64,000 bases of DNA from Blastocystis sp. Blastoise. Lineage: Eukaryota > Sar > Bigyra > Opalinata > Blastocystidae. Each line of letters opens with the position of its first letter. Positions within the stretch are counted from its first letter, which is position 1. The stretch is taken from contig JBBPEB010000017.1 of the NCBI GenBank assembly GCA_039096225.1, positions 874,501-938,500 on the forward strand, given 5' to 3'. The notes under the pieces are model-generated. The model saw only the letters and a list, made by a program, of their open reading frames with translations, was not told the DNA's origin and did not search any database. Shown here one piece after another: positions 56,901 through 64,000 of this stretch. Both the position numbers and the translations under genes were made by a program.

Positions 56901-59900
56901 GAAGATCGTGAATCTCTAGAGAAATCCCTTGGTTTAAATTTATCAGATATTATTCAGCATTCTTATTATGCAGATTCATATACTAATAAAAGTTATTTAC
57001 AATTACAAAGTACATTTGTGACTTCTATTGAATGTATTGATAGATCTCCATCTCTTTTATCTTTAACAAATTCAGAAATGAGATTATTATATCAATTATC
57101 TATTGCTTATTCTAGTAAACGAGGTATATTAATTTATGGTCCATCTCCTTCAGGAAAAACACATGTACTTACAAATATGGCTAAAATAATGGGTAAACAA
57201 TTACTTGTTGTTCCTCTTAATAATGAAAGTAATTCATCAGTTCTTATTGGTAGAATGGAACCTCGTAACCCAGAAGAAGATATTAATAATATAAATAATA
57301 ATAATAAGAATAGTATTTTAGTCTTCCGAAAAGGACCTTTATTAACAGCTATGGAAAAAGGTTATTGGATTAATATTGATGGTATTCAATTAGCTTCAGG
57401 AGATGTTTTAGAACGTTTGAATTCACTTTTAGAAGAACAACCTACATTAAATGTTATTGAAAATACTACTTGCCCACTATTATATAAAGATCAATCGAAT
57501 CATGAAATTTCTTCAACTCAATATTCTCCATTAAATTCTTCTTCTTTTTATAATGGATTGAATAATTCTGTGAATTCTGATAGTAATAAAGGTCGTGTTA
57601 TACCTATACATCCTGATTTCCGTATTATATTAACCTTATCATCAAATTCTATTGTATCTGTACCTGCACCTCTTCAAAGTAGATGTATATTATTATATGC
57701 AGAATCATTATCTACATATAAAAATATATGTGAATTATGTGATTTAAAAAATAATTTTAATAAACCAATTGGTAATTATATTCCTAAAAGTATAGATAAT
57801 AATAATAATAGTGAAATAAAAGGATTATCAACAAGAAAATTAATTCGTATATTAAATTCAGATGAAACTATTGAAGCTATTAACGCAATTGAATTTTCAA
57901 ATTCTTTACAATATAATCCAAGAGATAGACAACTTAAGAATATAGAAATGGATAATGAATTTAAAAATGATTTTATTAATATGATTCAAAATAGATATAC
58001 TCCTGAGAATGAAAAGAAATTTGGTCCATTGATTGTAGAATGTCTTAAACAAAATATTCAAATCTTTTCAAATGAAGATATACAAATAATAAAGAATTCT
58101 TTACGATTATGGATACGTAGTATATTATGTTATCCACTTAATTATATATGTGAACGTTTATCTGCAAAACGTGGTTTGACTTCTTGTATATTATCTGAAG
58201 ATCAAAAAGAATATAAATATTTATTAAGGTGGTCAAAATTTAGTGATAAATATTATGAGCCAATTATGTCGATACATATTGATGAAAGAATAAATAAATA
58301 TTTTTCTTCTTCTAATCCATTTGATTATTTTAGAATATCTAATGAGATGGATCGTTTTTATTTTGCTTATGTTACTGGTAAATATGATAGTTTTCTTTCT
58401 ACAATATCTTTTCAAGAATTTCATAATGTTTTAGAGATTTTAAATTCAAAGCTTGAAGAAGTTGCTGATGAGAATATAGATTTATTTTTAAAAGAATTAT
58501 TTGATATAAAGAAGAAATGTGAAGAATTAGATGGTTATTATCAAGATGTTACTAAAGATAATTCAAAAGCAAAAGAATTATATACACTTTCGCATGAAGC
58601 TTCTAATTCTCTTACAATTCAACAAAAGAAGATTACACAATACATGCCTTTATTTGAAGTATTAGATAGAGAAATAAAAAGTAGTCAAAGTAAATGTGAA
58701 GAGATTCGTAGTATAAGAGAATCAAATATGGATACAGGTGATTCTTTACTTGATGATGTTATTAATAGTGTACCAAAAAGTATGCAAGAATCAATTAAAC
58801 AATCTATTTCAAAAGATGATCCTGATTTAGAAAAGAAAAGAGATTTATTAATGAATACTGAGAAATCAATAGATATACCTGTAGACTATAAGAGAATTAC
58901 AATGAATTATTATAAGGAATATATACGATTAAGTCATTTTATGGTAGCTATGAATAGAGCAAAATTGAATCCTGTTCCTATTCTTATGAATACACCTGAA
59001 ATATTACCTTATATAAATATGAAGATTGAAGATATTGCTAAGAATATATTATTTATTACTGATTGCATTAAAGATATTAAAATAATTATTAATTTCTTTA
59101 TGAATATATATTGTGGTTTAGCACAATATATTATTTTATCTCCACAATTATTAGAAATAATTTGTGTAAAGGATTTATATATTCATAAAGAAGTCAAGGT
59201 TGAACAATTACGTATTGCATTATTGAATTGTTGCCATTATGGTTTATATGGTATTATGAATACAGAAATATCAGATATATCAACAATTGAAGAACTATTT
59301 AAAACATTATTTAGTACAATGAGTATACCCATTCAACTTTATGATTATTATCCTGTTCTTATATTATCTTATCCTTGTGAATTATTAAGTTGTATTGAAC
59401 CTCCTAATGAACAATTATTGAATTGTTATTATGTTAATTCTATTAAATCATTACCAAAAGATTATAGTATTCAATGTGAATTAGATATAAATGATAAATG
59501 TACTATTAATAATATTAATTATATTCGATTCTTGCATCATCATCATAATATGATAATTCCATCAAATGATTTACGTATTTATTATGGAATATTAAAGAAT
59601 ATGAGTAATCAAGAGATAGAACCGTTTGATCAATATATTATTGATTCTACATTAAATATTCGTGATAAATATCAATTATTATTCCCTGCATTCTATACAC
59701 CTGTGTCTACATTATTAATTGAAATTCTTGTTCGTAGTTCCTATTCAGATTTTGCTAAAGATGCTATTGAAAGTATGTCTAATTCAGGAAAAACTTCAAT
59801 TAATGATATATTTAATAAAATAGAAGAATTAGAACAAAAAACTGGCAAATTAGATACTTTATATGATGATAATAATAAAATAAATGAAAAATTACAAAAT

Positions 59901-62900
59901 ATGAATGTTGAATGTGCTGATTTGAAATCTCAATATGATCAAAATGTAAATCAATTTGATAGTAATATTCCTTTAGTTTTAATAGATATTAATAAGAAAT
60001 ATGATATTAATAAAGAATTTATTTTGAAGAAACAGAGTATACGATCATGGTATGTAACACAATTATATCATTATAGTTGGAATGCATTTATTAATTCTAT
60101 TAATACTATACGTTATTTCATACCAAAAGAATTACAAGAAAAAGCTCAAGAATTAATTGATAGTCGTTCATCTCGTTATTTCTTAAAGGAAAAGCCTATT
60201 TCTAATCAATTTATTAAAGTAGCTTTTATTACATATCCTTCTACTTGTAGAGATATTCCTATTGAGTTTCAATTAGTTAATAATCAAGGAGAACCTGCAC
60301 CAATTACTTTTAAATATCATTCGCTTAAAATTGAATCAAAACCATCATCAAAGAAGACTATGTATTCTTCATTTATTCCTCTTCCTTTTTCTACGTATGA
60401 TGTTATTATTAATAGAACTAGAATTGAGAAATGTGTAACTATTCATTATCGTTATGTTAGTCTCCCTGATTTATTTAGACATGATTCTTTCGAAGATGAA
60501 CAATTATTATTATGTAATTATCTCTTAGATTCTTTATGTATTATAATGAAAGAAAAAAAGATATTATATAATATTTCTAGATCATTTAGAATTGAACAAT
60601 TTTCTGTTATTGAAAAAACATTATTGTATCGTGAACAATCTAATTCTGATTTTAGTAAACGAAAAGAAAATACTATTCTGCTTTATAAATATGATACAAC
60701 TAATGATATTAATGATCGTTATGCTATTTCTTTTGCTTCTTCTTGTTGTACATTGCCTTTTTACTTTAAATCTGATTGTAAATCTGTTGAAATACCTTGT
60801 TATTCAATGGATCCTGAACCTCAAGCTAATGATTATTCTTATTTGAATTCTGATGAAGGTAAGCATTATAATAAAGAAGATTTATATTATACAGATGCAG
60901 ATGAAATAAATGCATTAAAAATATATACTGTACCTAATTTAAATGATGATAGGTATGTAAAGAATCTTCGAGACATAAGTATTCGTATTAATAATATTGT
61001 AAAGGAATATGATGAGAAATATAAAACTAAGCTTGGAATGGAAAAAGAACTTAAAACAATAGAAGAAACTATTAATGCTACAAATAAACATTTATTAAGT
61101 TCTCGTGTATTTGTAGATCGATATAATATTGATGAAGGATCTGAGAACTACTTAAAATATACAAAGAATCCAAAATTTGAGAATTGTATTAATATATTAT
61201 CTTTAAGATCTATTCCTCAAATAATTGTAGCTAGTGAGAATAATAATAATGTTTTACGTTTACCTACTTATGTTTATTCATATAATAAGCCAACATTATT
61301 AATACCTATACTAAATCCTATGAAATATGAATATATATGTAAATGTGATGATGATTTAATTCTTATTGAAAATGTTTCTTCTGGAATAAAAATACAATTT
61401 TCTGATGAATATGATATAGATAAAAAAGATAAACTTGAGTTCACGTTAGTACTACGTGTTCAATATATAGATCAAGATAATAGAAGCAAACAACATAAAG
61501 ATACGGTTATTAAGTGTATTGCTCCAGTAGAACGTCAAATTTCATATTTATATACAAAAGAGAATTGTTCTTGTGAATGTTATAAAGATGGATCAAAGTT
61601 CTTTAATGTAGCTGGTTCAAGTATATCGTTTATTATGAATGGTAAACCATATTATTATCGTTCAGGAAATAAAGAGAATAGATATGTATTTAATACTAAA
61701 TATCTAATTCGTTATAATATGAATATAAATTGTCGATATAATGAGTTTTACATTGATTCTAATGGTATTATAAATATATTTGAAGAACCAAAAGCAGAAG
61801 ATAATAGAATAACCCAAAGTATTCAATTAGAATCTACTTGTAGTTCATTATTAAAGAATTTCAATGATAAGAATATTGCTCGATATGTATATGCTATTCA
61901 ACAATCTCCTTATTGTTTATTTGACTCTACTCATAGTGATGATATAAATAAGATATATACTTTATTAAAGTATATAGTAAGTCATAAAGATACTTATTTC
62001 TCAACTATTTATTATTATGCTGAAAAGAGTTTATGTGTATTTAATAATACATATAAATTAGTATGGTTTAATTGTAAAGATTCTATTTATCAAATGAATG
62101 AATCTTCTTCGATAGAGAATATTTTAAATAGATATACAAAAGAATTTAAATATGAAAAGAAGGTAACAGATTCTAAATCAGATTCACAACCAAAGTCTTC
62201 AAATCCTGTGATTAGTGGGGGTAATATTAATCCAAATGATATTGAAGATATCTTACATCAAGCTAAGAATATAGCATCAGCTGCTACACATGTGATCTCT
62301 ATAGATGCTGATTTAAATCCTGAAGAACAACAAAAACAAGAAGAAGATCGTAAACAATTTGAAATTAAAAGAAATGATATTAAAAAGATTTTACAAGAGT
62401 TTAGATCTATGTCTTTATCTAATTTATTTAAAGATGTAATGTCTCGAAAGAATATATTAGATTTAGTTAAAATAACATCATCAAATGAAGATCGTTTGAA
62501 ACAAATTAATATAGAAGCTATTAATAGAAATCAAAATCTAATAGATTTTATATTGGTTAATTATAAAGGTATATTATCATATTATGTGAATAGTATACGT
62601 AGGAGTGAAAAGAGAGAGAATAAATATATTCCTCGAGTGAACTTGATATTTGATGTGAATGTAAGTCATAAAGTGAACAAATCTAGATTAAGAAGTACAA
62701 TAGGTTGTTTATTATTACTTACTTGTGATTGTTTAGGTATACCAACTTCTCTATATTGTACAGGAGGTCGTTCACAAGCATTTAAATTAATACCAACAAA
62801 AGATAATTTATATGAAAAGATTTCTATTATTTATGATTTAGAAACAGTAGAAAAGATACCTTCAACACCATTAGATTTATTTGCTTTTGAACAGCCTTCT

Positions 62901-64000
62901 AAAGATCTTAAAACTCAATCATTCTTTATATTATCTGATGGTTATTCTGAACAATTATTAAGTGAACGACCAGAAATTACTAGTTTCTTTACAACAAATC
63001 TTCAGCATTTATTTTTATTCCATATACAATCTGATGGTTTAATACAAGATGAAAGTCTTCCTGAAGTACTTTTGAATGAAATGAATGATCAATTAAAGAA
63101 AAATTTTAAAGAGAATATGATGAATGTATCAAACATAGCTTCTTTATGTTCTCAACCTCTTGCTAACTCATTTAGAAATATGTTTTATTCATCTGAATTA
63201 CTTGAATCAAATGTAGATAAATTAGAAGTAGTATATCCAGGTAAAAATAGTGTAAAACCTAAAGTAATAGATATATTATCTATATTATCTATTCCTCTAG
63301 AAGATACAAAAGATAATACAATATCTCGTTTATCAGAACTTGATAAGCATAATGGTATACCTTATGTAGTTAGTTTATTCCAAAAAACAGGAGAAACTAT
63401 TATTCTTCCTTCTGTTGCTCAAACAGATTTAGAACATGTTCCTAATGGAGGAAATACATTAATATTGAATCAAATGAGTAGTATTATTAGTAAGGAATTA
63501 CTATATGATTCTACGAATAATTGTGTTCTTCCTCCAAATAAAGCTACTTCTTGGATTGCTTCTGTTACAGGTACATCAATTCATTTAAGAAATTATATTA
63601 ATTTCTTAATTACTAAAACAGGTAATGGTAAATTATTTAAGAAGAAGTCAGGAGGTAAGATTCGTGCTTATTCTATTAGTATAATAATAGATTGTAAATG
63701 TTCTTCTTTTAATATATTGAATATTCGTCATTCAATTCATACTATATTATTATTTATAAGATGTTTAAGTGAATTATCTGTATCAGCTGTGGATATATGG
63801 ATAGCAAAAGATAAATGTTATTGTATTGGAACAGGTTTACAATCTTATGAAATTTGGACATATACAATTCTTTCTTCTTTATTTCAACATTTCTCTTCTC
63901 CTACTCCTTCTACATGTATAGATCAAGTAATAAAGCAAGCTACTTCTGTATGTAATAGTCGTCCTTATTCAAGTATGGAATTTGTATTTACTGATGGTAT
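47899..64000 (+). CDS. Giant multi-AAA+ ATPase with VWA-like C-terminus (3' end beyond window)
   Basis: Seventeen exons splice in phase from the ATG at 47899: ...48015, 48056-48277, 48372-48500, 48586-48625, 48781-49428, 49549-49905, 50000-50024, 50081-50126, 50183-50293, 50339-50452, 50528-50582, 50778-50876, 50942-51031, 51181-51264, 51307-51503, 51556-51625, then 51715 open to the edge. At least 4,896 residues. The first 1,000 match nothing I know and include PxPSPS and QQPNNDIV repeats. Six AAA+ modules follow: AAA1 GETSSGKT (1033) with LLLDE; AAA2 without Walker A; AAA3 GLESTGKT (1614) with ILEN; AAA4 lost; AAA5 GAPGIGKS (2252) with LLLDE; AAA6 GPSPSGKT (2610) with NIDG. Several coiled coils lie between about 3040 and 4360. 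Two VWA-like folds start near LIFDVNVS (4444) and IIIDCKCS (4792), both with imperfect MIDAS motifs. The plan resembles midasin (ribosome assembly), but the acidic region is missing. Function unknown. Confidence 0.8.
48786..49222. repeat. Coding repeats in exon 5 of the giant gene
   Basis: Three nested protein repeats: SPSP (48790-48840), 24-33 base units encoding QQPNNDIV or QQPTDNIT (about 48865-49170), and four 12-base units encoding QEPI (about 49170-49217). Together they form a low-complexity linker. Confidence 0.9.

Overview
The window is AT-rich nuclear DNA of a unicellular eukaryote. Genes are split by short introns (mostly GT...AG, often built almost only of TA steps), polyasparagine runs are common, and the standard genetic code fits throughout. 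EF-1alpha lacks the roughly 12-residue insertion typical of animals and fungi. From memory it reads most like stramenopile (Blastocystis-type) sequences, so a stramenopile/SAR or other non-opisthokont protist is my best guess. A mitochondrial SDHC gene argues for aerobic respiration. Gene models were assembled by hand: splice phases were checked exon by exon for most genes, and exceptions are stated.

Layout, left to right: ORC3 (minus, cut by the window start, with an AT-hook insertion); SDHC (plus); a membrane-anchored GH28 pectinase-like enzyme (minus); a WNK/NRBP-like pseudokinase of 19 exons (plus); MED31 (plus); phosphopantothenoylcysteine decarboxylase (plus); intronless EF-1alpha (minus); a GDP-fucose-type nucleotide-sugar transporter (minus); GCNA, a SprT protease with a 1,200-residue disordered N-terminus (plus); ribosomal protein eL20 (plus); DCAF7/WDR68 (minus); an A20/AN1 zinc-finger protein (plus); a MAN1/Heh-type inner nuclear membrane protein (minus); a MOB protein with a long tail (plus); REV1 with BRCT, palm, UBM and C-terminal domain and an Asn tract of over 90 residues (minus); AP-4 mu (minus); a UNC93-like MFS protein (minus); and a giant multi-AAA+ ATPase that runs off the right edge (plus).

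The genes are ordinary housekeeping neighbours rather than one pathway, although ORC3, REV1 and GCNA all act in DNA replication and repair. The most unusual object is the giant gene at 47899-64000: 16 small exons, then one open exon of more than 12.2 kb, encoding six AAA+ modules (two complete, four decayed) and two C-terminal VWA-like folds. It resembles midasin and dynein in plan but not in detail.

A second theme is introns. Several genes (ORC3, GH28, pseudokinase, MAN1-like, MOB, REV1, giant ATPase) are full of near-identical TA-only introns. A few introns in other genes cannot be spliced GT-AG without breaking a conserved protein, or carry direct repeats at both borders. A third theme is GC-rich palindromes (CCCGCGGG and relatives) that are far too frequent for this base composition.
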